From contig NZ_CP133605.1 in assembly GCF_031199965.1 (NCBI RefSeq), positions 1,210,501 through 1,274,500 of the forward strand: DNA of 64,000 nt. Direction: 5' to 3'. The notes beneath the pieces are model-generated. The model was not told the origin of the DNA, did not search any database, and saw only the letters and a list, made by a program, of their open reading frames with translations. Both the position numbers and the translations under genes were made by a program. The DNA comes from Paenibacillus sp. D2_2. Its GTDB lineage: Bacteria; Bacillota; Bacilli; Paenibacillales; Paenibacillaceae. Positions 29,201 through 38,191 of the stretch are shown one piece after another; within the stretch, counting starts at the first letter, position 1, and the number at the start of each line of letters is the position of its first letter.

Positions 29201-32200
29201 CTACAGGCCATTACCTAGCGCTGGACAGCAGCAAGAAGCCAATCGTGTCGACATCCATGAAACCGCTGGGCTCGCAGTGGATTTTGGAAGATCGATTAGG
29301 ATATCGCACTTTGTCTAATGCGGTGGATGCAGGCGGGCTGTTGCAATACAGCATGGCGGGTGTCATTTATGGAGCAGGAGGTTCATCGGAATCGTCATTG
29401 TGGAGCTTTACTCCTGTAGCGTCGGATGTTGTGTATGCGGCGGCGGACGCTTTTAAGACAGATAAGGTGATAAGGTTTGCTGTTCATGCACAGGAGGCAG
29501 GAGAATACACCGGGGAAATCCGTTATAAAAATAACTCTGGCTCCGAGCAGCAAGCGAGTCTGACGGTAAATGGTCTCGGGGAAGGGGCGGTACTGTTGCA
29601 GCGTTCGGGCGGCTTGAGCACTGCCGAAGTGAAGCTGAACTTGCGTGCAGGCATGAATACGGTGTCGCTGAGCGGTGTAAGCGGGAATATATCAGCCCTG
29701 CAAATTGATAGTCTAATGGTCAAGCATAGTGTGAATAAGGCGTATCGCGGAGCAACGGTTCCTTATGTGAACTATGAAGCAGAGGATGCGAAGACGAACG
29801 GAGTTCTAATAGGGCCGTCACGGAAGTACCGCAGCATCGCTTCGGAAGCGTCGGGCGCCAGGCAGTTCAGTTGAAGAAGACAGGAGACTATATAGAATTT
29901 CCATTAACTGAAGCGGCGAATTCACTCGTTGTTCGCTACTCGATTCCAGATAGTAAAGATGGAAAGGGCGATGAGCAAACCTTGTCGCTGTATGTAAATG
30001 GGCAATTCAAGCAGTCACTTCGATTGACCTCGAAATATGCATGGGAGTACGGGAGCTATCCGTGGTCGAACGACCCTCGCCAGGGTAGCGGGCATCGCTT
30101 CTTCGATGAGATTCATGCGCTAATCGGCGATGTGCCGCAAGGGGCAGTGATCCGGTTGCAGAAGGATGCGGGGATCATGCCGACTTCTATGTCATCGATC
30201 TAGTTGATATGGAGCAGGTGGCTCCTGCTTATGAGATGCCGGAGGGCTTTGTATCGGTTACGGATTATGGAGCGGTTCCGAATGATGGTCAGGACGATAC
30301 GATGGCCTTGAGAGATGCTCTGGCCGTGGCCAAGATCGGGGAACCGGCGTGTGGTTCCCGGCAGGGAGCTTCGACTTTGGCGATCAACTGCTGGATCTGG
30401 ATTCAGCGGTCATCCGCGGTGCGGGAATGTGGTATACGACCTTGAACGGAGCTAAGTTCTACGGACATGGCGGAACAGTTGAAGTATATGATCTGCTCAT
30501 CGATGGAGGCACTAATGAACGGGATGATGAAGCGTTCACGAATGCTTTTCATGGAGCATTTGGTCCGGGATCGATCATTCAGTCGGTCTGGATTGAGCAC
30601 ACCAAAGCTGGCCTATGGCTGACACAGCCGATCGGGGAAAAGGCGCGGACCAATGAGCTGTACATGATGGGACTCAGAATCCGCAATTTGATGGCCGATG
30701 GCATTAACTTCGCCGTCGGAACGACGAACAGTATGATGGAGCAGAGCGATATTCGCTATACGGGGGATGACGGCATCGCGATGTGGTCATTTACCGATGG
30801 CAAGCTGACTGATGTGAACGGTTCGGAGAGAACGCCTAGTGTGAACAATACAGCCCGCTTCAACACAGTCGCCCTGCCTTGGCTGGCTGACAACATCGTC
30901 GTATTTGGTGGCAAAGACAATAAGATCCAAGATAATGTGGTCATGGATACGGTAGCGAATGGTGCGGGGATTGCTGTATCTACTCGTTTCAATGCCGAAC
31001 CTTTTGCAGGAACGACTGTTGTGGAGCGGAATACATTGCTTCGTACCTGGTAGTTATGATACGGGATTCGGTGTGAGTCTGGGAGCGCTCTGGTTGTTTG
31101 CCGGGGAGAGCGATATGAAGGGGAAGATTGTGGTTCAGGATAATGTGGTGAAGGACAGCACGTATGCCGGGCTGATTGCCCATGGTGATTTTACGATACA
31201 GGATGTATTGCTGAAAAATATCGTTATCGATGGAACAGGTACGAATGGAGTCGATGTTACGTCGGGCCTTAAAGGCTCAGCAACCGTCGACAATGTGATT
31301 ATTCGCGGAGATCGGATGAAGATGGTATCCAACCCTTCGATTACCTTCAACTTCAAAGAGATTAACGAAGGCTTTGCTTCGGGTAAGAAGCCTCCGGTCG
31401 ATCCGGGTGAACCAAGTAATCCAGGCACGGGCAATTCTGGAGGCACTGGTGGGTCAAGTGGAGGAGCAGGTGCTGGCCAGTCTGCGGGATCCTTATCTGA
31501 CTCTGTCTTGCAGGAAGCTTTGCGCCAAGGTAAGACGACGATTGAGCTGAAGACCGATGACGAGGGTAGGGTGAACTTGACAGCAGCTGTATTAGCGGCA
31601 GCCGCGGCCGAACATCCGGAGGCGGTGATTGAGGTAACGGGAGAAGGCGGATCGGTATACCGATTCCCGCTCAGTCTGACCGATCAGGTGATAGAGCAAG
31701 CAGGTGTTGTTGACAGACAACTAGCTGTTGTGATGATTCAAATTTCTCCTCAGGAGAAGGCAGGGTTCAGTGACAAGGCCAAGCAGCATGGTTTAGAGCT
31801 GATGGGAAATGCCATGCAATTTATGGTTCAAGTCTCGGAAGGAAGCAAGACGGTCCAGATAGACCGTTATGAAGGAGCTATCTATGTTCTGCGCCAATGG
31901 AAGGTAGACAGCAAGCTGGATCCGTCAACCACGGTCGTTCTGTTGTATGATCCGGCATCAGGTAAGTTTAGCTACGTTCCGGCCTGGCTGGAGACGAATG
32001 CTGATGGTACGACTACGGTTATTGTGAAGAGCGCGGCGAACGGAATCTTTGTTGCAGCTCACCATCTGGTAACCTTTGCGGATATCGAAGGCCACTGGGC
32101 TCAAGCGGATATTGAGAAGCTGGCTATAAGGCAAATCCTGAATGGTGTTGGTGCGGATCTCTTTGCACCGGGGCAGCCCGTCAGCCGAGCTGAATTTGCT

Positions 32201-32668
32201 GCGATGCTCGTCAGAGCGCTTGGTCTTCAAGCTGGAAGCAGTGGAGATGCCTTGTATTACGATGTGAAGCCCGATGCATGGTATGGAGATGCTGTCGCTA
32301 CGGCCGTCCATTACGGACTAGTGCAAGGCTATGCTGATCACAGCTTCCATCCGAACACGCAAATTACCCGGGAAGAAATGTCCGTGATGGGAGCGCGGGC
32401 GCTGAGATTGCTCCAGAACGGGGTGAAGCAGGGAACGGGGACGGAAGTGATCCTTGCGACCGGGGAAAGCACGAATCTGGTGTCAGGCTATGCCGACGGT
32501 TCTCAGCTTCATTCATGGTCCCAAGAAGAAGTGGAACTAATGCTCCAGGCAGGTATTATGCAGGGACAGAGCAAAGATAAATTCGCTCCAGCCAGCCGCA
32601 CGACAAGAGCGGAAGCAGCGGTCATCCTGTCTCGGCTGCTTACAGCGGTGAAACTGCTCAATCCTTAA
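26282..32668 (+). pseudogene. large SLH-anchored GH87-type alpha-1,3-glucanase/mycodextranase, several frameshifts
   Basis: Joined, this is one surface enzyme of about 2130 residues. It has a signal peptide (LAALMSLLLIISAFPAFTGQAKA). About seven ricin-like beta-trefoil repeats follow (residues 36-1150), each with VRI..., YLYE..G.V.YG and a TGHYL motif. Next comes a CBM35-like module (YVNYEAEDA...), then a GH87 right-handed beta-helix (about 1320-1700: FVSVTDYGAVPNDGQDDT, ADGINF, TGDDGIAMWS, the last two carrying the expected catalytic aspartates), a Gly/Ser linker and three C-terminal SLH motifs. ATG 26282 follows AAGGGGG. Breaks lie at 28079, 29861, 30170, 30338 and 31049, each repaired by adding one or two G. 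It probably degrades fungal or bacterial alpha-1,3-glucan, feeding the Agl importer upstream. Confidence 0.82.
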
Positions 32669-32723
32669 ATGAGATTTTAAACGGGTGAATGAGTAGGGAA
32701 TAGGAAAAAGGGTTCAACTTAGG

Positions 32724-32757
32724 AATAGAGGGCGCTCATTGGCGTCCTCTATTTTTT
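32724..32757 (+). terminator. Rho-independent terminator
   Basis: AATAGAGG-GCGC and GCGT-CCTCTATT arms followed by TTTT, about 55 bases after the glucanase stop. Confidence 0.8.
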
Positions 32758-33079
32758 GATAGATATGCGGATGATATTAGCTAGATAGGTAAAGTAGGAT
32801 GTGTCCCAGTTAAAGTATCGTTCCAGAATCAAGTGTGGCGAGGTGATGTGAGTAACTAGACGACGGCCGAAGTTATAAAAAAACTGCAAAAATGCAGTTT
32901 TTAGCATACAAAATCCCCTACATTTATTAAAGCCTGCCAATCTGCAGTTTTTTGCGGCTATTTGCTTGAAATCGGGCCAATCCAGATAAAAAAACTGCAT
33001 TATCGGTTCGGCCCCCTAAATCTGGAGTCTGACCCGAGTAAAATACTGTATTCGTAGTCTAACGCTATATTTTAAAGTT

Positions 33080-33952
33080 TTACAAAGATCTATAGAACTG
33101 AGACCGATCTTCGAACTGCATAATCCAACTAGAAAATTGGAGTGGAGACATCCGTTTCAGACTGCCATGCATTCTTCGGTTGTTGTAGAAATCGATATAG
33201 TTATCTATCGATTCATAGGCGGCCTCCATCGTCTTGTATTCCATTTTGCTGAATAGATTTTTCTCCACAATACTGTGAAACGACTCAATATATGCGTTCA
33301 TATTTGGAGTTTTAGGAGGGATTCTTTCGTGTGAAATGCCCCAATTTTCACACGTATCTCCAAATAAAGCACTGATAAATTGAGGTCCATTATCTGTTCG
33401 GATCGTGGGTAGCGATTCTCCTGGCTGGATCCGGGACTCTAGTGCCTTTCCCAGAACTTGAATTGCATGAGTAGCCTTACATTCAGAGCCTCGGTAATAG
33501 CTCACAATAGCGCGGTCGAATACATCAATGATACTGAGCAGGAAAAAGAAGCGGTCACGTCCTGCTACGTAACCATATTTAATATCCATTTGCCATAACT
33601 GATTCGGACCGGTGACTAGACGATTTCTAGGCAATCGACGAGGATGCTTCGTTCTTCTCTCTCGATACTTTTGGAGAATCCCCAATTCACGACACAAACG
33701 GTAAGCTTTCTTATTATTCAAAATGAGACGGTGATCCTTACGGAGGCACTCAGCAAGCAATTTATACCCATACTCGTTCTCTTCGCCTTCTGTAAGCTCT
33801 ACGAACCACTCTTTAATCTGTTCGTCGCTTACTCTGGTACCGTTTTCCGTTAGGGAATAACCTGGGCATGGACGCCCTTTACGAATGCGTGTTACAGGCT
33901 CATCATGTTGGCCTATTCTTTTTTTTCGTGCATAATAGCTTGACTCAGCCAA
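33080..33952 (-). CDS. IS3-family transposase OrfB
   Basis: An rve-type integrase core of 290 residues with the DDE triad visible: Asp in WQMDIKYG, Asp in IRTDNGPQF and Glu in AYIESFHS. The N-terminal HTH_21-like region contains YGYKLLAECLRKDHRLILNNKKAYRLCRE. The frame remains open upstream to about 34047 and there encodes the expected OrfA-OrfB junction (KEEPCLSERFEIADQF), so the working product is an OrfAB fusion made by frameshifting, not a protein that starts at 33952. Confidence 0.88.
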   Translation of the reverse strand: MAESSYYARKKRIGQHDEPVTRIRKGRPCPGYSLTENGTRVSDEQIKEWFVELTEGEENEYGYKLLAECLRKDHRLILNNKKAYRLCRELGILQKYRERRTKHPRRLPRNRLVTGPNQLWQMDIKYGYVAGRDRFFFLLSIIDVFDRAIVSYYRGSECKATHAIQVLGKALESRIQPGESLPTIRTDNGPQFISALFGDTCENWGISHERIPPKTPNMNAYIESFHSIVEKNLFSKMEYKTMEAAYESIDNYIDFYNNRRMHGSLKRMSPLQFSSWIMQFEDRSQFYRSL

Positions 33953-34022
33953 CCCTAAGATTCGCAGTACCAGTGCTGCATAATATCCCTGCTTAATAAA
34001 CTGGTCTGCTATTTCGAATCTT

Positions 34023-34334
34023 TCAGATAAGCAGGGTTCTTCTTTTTAAGAGTTCACGCAGGATTTCGATTTCTAATTCCTTTTCGCCTAGGATCTTTAC
34101 AGCGGTTTGGTATTTCTCTTCGACTTCCTGCAATCTTTTTAATTCCTGTAGCTGTTCATCTGCAGCGGGTATCTCATGCTCTTCGATTTGATCTCGATAC
34201 TCCCTGATCCAACTACGAATAGTCTCAGGATGAACTCCATACTTACGGGACAATACGGCTACCTTAATCCCTGCTAGTGCCTCACGGACCACCTGTAAAC
34301 GAACTTCTTCATACGCTTTATTCTTTCGTTTCAT
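34023..34334 (-). CDS. IS3-family transposase OrfA
   Basis: A 103-residue DNA-binding protein. The helix-turn-helix (VLSRKYGVHPETIRSWIREY) is followed by a leucine-zipper-like helix (LKRLQEVEEKYQTAVKILGEKELEIEILRELL). OrfB lies in the +1 frame relative to it, whereas IS3 elements use -1 shifting on A-AAA-AAG. The slippery run here is A5G (34043-34047 as T5 on the + strand), so one A appears to be missing. With A6 the canonical -1 arrangement returns. Confidence 0.88.
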   Translation of the reverse strand: MKRKNKAYEEVRLQVVREALAGIKVAVLSRKYGVHPETIRSWIREYRDQIEEHEIPAADEQLQELKRLQEVEEKYQTAVKILGEKELEIEILRELLKRRTLLI

Positions 34335-34467
34335 TTCGAATCTCCCCTTTATAAATAGTCTAATTTATTGGAGGGTAAGACTCCACTTTTATTAGGGGGC
34401 CGTGAGGTTATTGCAGGAATTTTCTATTTTCGACTACTATTCCATCAAAAAAACTGCATTATTGCAT

Positions 34468-34810
34468 CAATTCTCTATCTGATGCTCGCAAACCATTCTG
34501 ACTCTCGAATAAATCAACTCACCAAACTCACTTGCACAGCACAGTTCACACGTTCAACCCCAAGCTCAACTCCCAACCCAACTCGCACCAGTTACCTAAT
34601 TGAATTAGCTAAGCATAACTCACTTCATCATTATTATTCATTATTCATCATTCCTTTATCATCACTCATCTTATCCACGGTCCCACAAAACATAAATAAC
34701 AGTTGCCACTCCTGGAATATTAAGGTATGATGATTGTCCCTACTGCTGCAAAATGCCCTTGTCTGAAGTGGACGGAACAAGCCGTCACAAATGCTTATCG
34801 GAGGTGCTTC
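34468..34810. other. intergenic region with a purine-poor tract
   Basis: About 340 bases before the ABC-2 permease. From roughly 34500 to 34600 the + strand is strikingly poor in G and rich in C, A and T (repeated CTCAACTC, CAACCC). A CGGAGGTG ribosome site for the next gene ends the region. No gene or clear terminator was seen. Confidence 0.4.
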
Positions 34811-35587
34811 ATGCTTTATTTTACGTTGGCTTCAAAGGCCTATTCACGCAATTTGCAGTACCGTGGTGCACATATGGTGCACAACCTCGCCAGTGCGATG
34901 TTCGGATTCATCTACGCCAGTATTTGGATCGGACTCGGCAGGGACAATCCCCTCGGCACTTATGGAACCCCCGGCATGATCAGTTACATCTGCTTCACGC
35001 AGAGTCTGCTGTGGATTACCAGCTTCATTTCGAACGGACTCGGCATACCGCAAGCTGTGCGGACCAGGTAAATCTCACTGGATCTGATGCGACCCATCCA
35101 TTTGTTTAGCCATATGGCGGCTCGCGAATGGGGGCAAATTGCCTACCAGTTTGTGTACAAATCACTCCCAATCTTCATCCTGTATCTCATCATTTTTCCG
35201 CTCTACATTCCCAAGAGTATATTCACAGTTCTACTTGTTGCCGTCAGTATAGTAGGTGCAGCCTATATATCGATCTGCATGAATTATCTCATCGGTGTAA
35301 CTGCTTTGTGGACGACAGAATCCTCCTGGTTCTATTGGGCGAATCACGCACTCGTGAATTTGCTGGCCAGCTTCTTCATTCCGCTGGAATGGCTACCGTC
35401 CTGGTTGTCTCAATTAGCGTGGCTAACGCCTTACCCGTACCTTCTCTACATCCCTACGCGGATCTATCTTGGTTATGAACACGGCTCTCACTTATGGGGG
35501 ACGCTGCTTTGGTGTGTCTTCTTGACATTGATCTGCCTACTGGCGACTAAGGTGCTGCGGCATAAAGTGGAGGTGCAGGGCGGATGA
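34811..35587 (+). pseudogene. ABC-2 type permease, interrupted by an in-frame stop
   Basis: A membrane protein of about 258 residues. It starts MLYFTLASKAYSRNLQYRG at ATG 34811 (CGGAGGTG upstream), with helices at LASAMFGFIYASIWIGL, MISYICFTQSLLWITSF, IFILYLIIFPLYI, VAVSIVGAAYISICMNYLIG and others. The frame is the same on both sides of a TAA at 35069-35071 (...AVRTR-stop-ISLDLMRP), so the break is a nonsense codon or compound error rather than a single indel. Paralogous ABC-2 permeases read RTGxIxxDL(M/L)RP here. The stop overlaps the next gene's ATG by four bases. Confidence 0.75.
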
Positions 35588-36510
35588 GTGAAAAATTGAA
35601 CTCGAGCAGTACTTTGGGTGAACAACTGGTAGTAATCGGCGAGCCAAATTTGCATAAAAGGCCGAATCAAAATAACAATCCTGACTTGGAACCAAAGCCG
35701 AACCTGCGCAGCAGGCTAAAGTCCTGGCTAGAGCTATACGTTCTATTGATCAAGACAAGTGTTCGCAGTCGGATGCAATACCGCTTTAATTTTATGCTTG
35801 GCTCTGTTCTCGCGGCACTGATTCAAATTTCAGAATTTCTGATGATCGCGATTGTGTTATACAAATTCGGGGCGATCCAGGGCTGGTCTATGTATGAAAT
35901 CGGTTATCTATTCTCGGTCATTACGTTGTCGAAGACGTTGTATCGTACGTTTGCCGATGAGGTTCATCATTTAGAAAAATATCTGGTGGCCGGGGAACTG
36001 GATCAGATTCTGACCAGGCCTGTACCCGTGCTGCTCGCCATCATGCCGCGGAATTTCCGTATTATGCTTGGAGAGGTGCTGCAGGGAGGCTTCATCCTAT
36101 GCTGGTCGATGAGTGGATTATGGCACAATGGTCAGATTGATTGGACCTCCATTGTATTTACACTTTTCATTATTGTAACAGGTGCGGTGATTCTATTCTC
36201 AATCGGGCTGGCTACAGCCACGATTGGCTTCTGGACGACGCGGATCGATGAATTGCAGACCTTTACCGAGGATGCGGCAAGAACGGCAGGGCAATATCCA
36301 CTTACGTTATATCCGAAATGGATGTCTTCCATGCTGCTGATCGTTATTCCCGTCGGTTTCGTGAATTATGTTCCGGCGTTGTATATTATTCGCGGTGAAC
36401 TTGGAGCCTGGGTGCTAGCGGCTGTGGCCGTAGTGGCAATAATTTGTCTTGGAGCAAGTATGCGGTTCTGGCGGTTCGGAATTACGAAATACCAGAGTAC
36501 AGGAAGTTAA
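35584..36510 (+). CDS. ABC-2 type permease (second subunit)
   Basis: A 308-residue membrane protein with a hydrophilic N-terminal extension of about 55 residues, unusual for the group, before the first helix. It then has about six helices (FMLGSVLAALIQISEFLMIAIVLY, FIIVTGAVILFSIGLATATIGFW, MLLIVIPVGFVNYVPALYI, VLAAVAVVAIICLGAS). The pattern matches the second permease of the uncharacterised permease-permease-ATPase exporters (COG4587/COG3694/COG4586 arrangement, from memory). An in-frame later start is possible. It is coupled to the upstream permease by an ATGA overlap and to the ATPase gene by a 14-base gap. Confidence 0.82.
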   Translation: MSEKLNSSSTLGEQLVVIGEPNLHKRPNQNNNPDLEPKPNLRSRLKSWLELYVLLIKTSVRSRMQYRFNFMLGSVLAALIQISEFLMIAIVLYKFGAIQGWSMYEIGYLFSVITLSKTLYRTFADEVHHLEKYLVAGELDQILTRPVPVLLAIMPRNFRIMLGEVLQGGFILCWSMSGLWHNGQIDWTSIVFTLFIIVTGAVILFSIGLATATIGFWTTRIDELQTFTEDAARTAGQYPLTLYPKWMSSMLLIVIPVGFVNYVPALYIIRGELGAWVLAAVAVVAIICLGASMRFWRFGITKYQSTGS

Positions 36511-36524
36511 GGGAGGGTACGCTA

Positions 36525-37493
36525 ATGATCGAAGCTAAAAATTTATATAAAGAATTCAAGACCCCGATGGTCCGTGAGGGAAGATTCTCCGGCATTCGGA
36601 CGTTATTCGCGCGAGAATATACTAGGAAAGAAGCGGTTGGCGGCATCAGCTTCCAGGTTGAGCAGGGCGAATTTGTCGGATATATTGGACCGAATGGAGC
36701 TGGTAAATCGACGACCATCAAGATGCTAACTGGCATCCTTCATCCAAGCTCAGGCGAGGTGGTCGTTGGCGGCTATAATCCTCATCAGGAGCGGCGGAAG
36801 GCGGTGCGTCGCCTCGGCGTCGTATTTGGACAGCGAAGTCAGCTGTGGTGGGATTTACCGGTCAAGGCCTCCTATGACATATTGGCAAAAATGTACAATG
36901 TGACAGATATCGATAAGCGAAAGCGCATCGACCAATTGGCAGAGCTTCTAGACTTATATGAGTTCTGGGATACGCCTGTCCGTAAGCTGTCGCTCGGTCA
37001 ACGAATGCGGGCCGATCTGGCCGCATCACTGCTGCATGATCCCAATGTCCTATTCCTGGACGAACCGACAATTGGGCTTGATGTGAATGCCAAGCGAAAT
37101 ATACGGAAATTTCTCAAGCAGTTAAATGAGGATTTCGGGAAGACGATACTCCTGACAACGCATGACATGGATGATATTGAGCAGCTCTGCGGACGTGTCA
37201 TGGTTATCAATCACGGTGTACTCACCTTTGATGGTACCGCTCGCTCGCTTCGTGAGACGATCGGCCTGCCGACTGAGATTCGTGTCACATTCCGGGGCAA
37301 TTACCAGCTGCCGGATACCATTAACCCCGCGATTCGTGTAACCGATCGGGAAGATGACGTCGTGACGATTGAGGCCAACCGTCAGGAGTGGAGTACAGTC
37401 GATATTTTGCGTGAGCTGGAAACCTGGGGTGACATTGACGATTTCGAGATGAAAGAGCCGGATTTTGAGGAGATCATCCATAAGGTATATTAG
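36525..37493 (+). CDS. ABC-2 exporter ATP-binding protein
   Basis: A 322-residue ATPase. Walker A is GPNGAGKST, the Q-loop region reads GVVFGQRSQLWWDLP, the signature is LSLGQRMRADLAASLL, Walker B is VLFLDEPTIGLD and the H-loop is LLTTHDMDDIE. The C-terminal 90 residues form the small beta-rich domain typical of this group. ATG 36525 has GGGAGGG upstream; the open frame back to 36444 is shadow. It powers the two permeases upstream. The substrate is unknown. Repeat copy 4 starts right after the stop. Confidence 0.9.
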   Translation: MIEAKNLYKEFKTPMVREGRFSGIRTLFAREYTRKEAVGGISFQVEQGEFVGYIGPNGAGKSTTIKMLTGILHPSSGEVVVGGYNPHQERRKAVRRLGVVFGQRSQLWWDLPVKASYDILAKMYNVTDIDKRKRIDQLAELLDLYEFWDTPVRKLSLGQRMRADLAASLLHDPNVLFLDEPTIGLDVNAKRNIRKFLKQLNEDFGKTILLTTHDMDDIEQLCGRVMVINHGVLTFDGTARSLRETIGLPTEIRVTFRGNYQLPDTINPAIRVTDREDDVVTIEANRQEWSTVDILRELETWGDIDDFEMKEPDFEEIIHKVY

Positions 37494-37494
37494 A

Positions 37495-37654
37495 CCGTCC
37501 GCTTTTGATCACGAAGTAAACCAGGAAGCTGCCCGGCATCGAATCTTGAATTCAGCCGGGCCCTCCGGTGCTCACGTACCCAAAACGTACGCTCCGCTCC
37601 TCAGACCTTAGCTTTATCCAACCTTCTCGGTGCTGAAAACCGGACTTTTTGAAC
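37495..37654 (-). repeat. MITE-like interspersed repeat, copy 4
   Basis: Fourth copy, in the same orientation as copy 3, starting one base after the ATPase stop codon. It contains a perfect seven-bp stem, GCCCGGC/GCCGGGC, around the conserved ATCGAATCTTGAATTCA loop. Confidence 0.82.
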
Positions 37655-37878
37655 GCTTACTATTAGCATACATGTGAAATTTTTTGAGTTGCACGAACCT
37701 GCTTTGCTGCATACAAATATTAAATAGAATGAAATAATGAAATTATTCTCATTGAAATTACATGAAACAAGTCATATACTAAATATAATGTGATATTCAT
37801 TACAGTGTATCCAAAGTAATGATAGTATTATGAGTTCAGCCGATACAACAAAATCAAACAATTAAAATTTGAATATGG

Positions 37879-38047
37879 ATCTTCGGGGTAAGGTGAAATT
37901 CCTGACTGGCGGTGAATGGTCCAATTGTCATAAATCATGGCGATTGGATCACAGCCCGCGACTCGTTATTCGTCGTCTTGTTGGACGATTAGCGACTGAT
38001 CTGGTGCAAATCCAGAGCCGACGGTAAAGTCCGGATGGGAGAAGATC
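37879..38047 (+). ncRNA. FMN riboswitch (RFN element)
   Basis: The sequence opens ATCTTCGGGGTAAGGTGAAA, contains the conserved CTGACTGGCGGTGA segment and closes with GCCGACGGTAAAGTCCGGATG and GGAGAAGAT, the hallmark sequences of the RFN aptamer. The variable arm is the long ATCATGGCGATTGGATCACAGCCCG region. It precedes a terminator and an EamA-family transporter, so FMN should switch the transporter off by promoting termination. Confidence 0.95.
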
Positions 38048-38105
38048 AAACGTAAGTTTGTGCAGATAAGGCGATAAGTCTGTCTTTGCGCATGCTTATT
38101 TCATC

Positions 38106-38147
38106 AGCCCCCGTAAATGTCGACTGTTGTCGATTCACGGGGGCTTT
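38106..38147 (+). terminator. riboswitch expression-platform terminator
   Basis: AGCCCCCGT...ACGGGGGCT hairpin with an inner GTCGAC-like stem, followed by TTTCTG, between the FMN aptamer and the transporter start. Confidence 0.85.
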
Positions 38148-38191
38148 CTGCTGGCAAGACTCTGTATTCAAGGAGAGGGAGAGACAGCAAG

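Larger units (their letters stand above)
33004..34407 (-). mobile_element. IS3-family insertion sequence
   Basis: A 1404-bp element bounded by TTAT target duplications (33000-33003 and 34408-34411). Its imperfect terminal repeats share CGGCCCCCTAA followed by TGGAGTCT. It carries orfA and orfB on the - strand. The insertion point is the centre of a CTGCA-TTAT-TGCAG palindrome. Confidence 0.9.
32884..34467. repeat. four-palindrome repeat element, array B, split by an IS
   Basis: Palindromes start at 32884 (CTGCA-AAAA-TGCAG), 32934 (CTGCC-AATC-TGCAG), 32995 (split) and 34454 (CTGCATTATTGCAT). The third is cut in its TTAT loop by the IS at 33004-34407. Removing the IS and one TTAT copy restores CTGCA-TTAT-TGCAG and a spacing of 50, 61 and 51 bases, as in array A. 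Confidence 0.85.
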
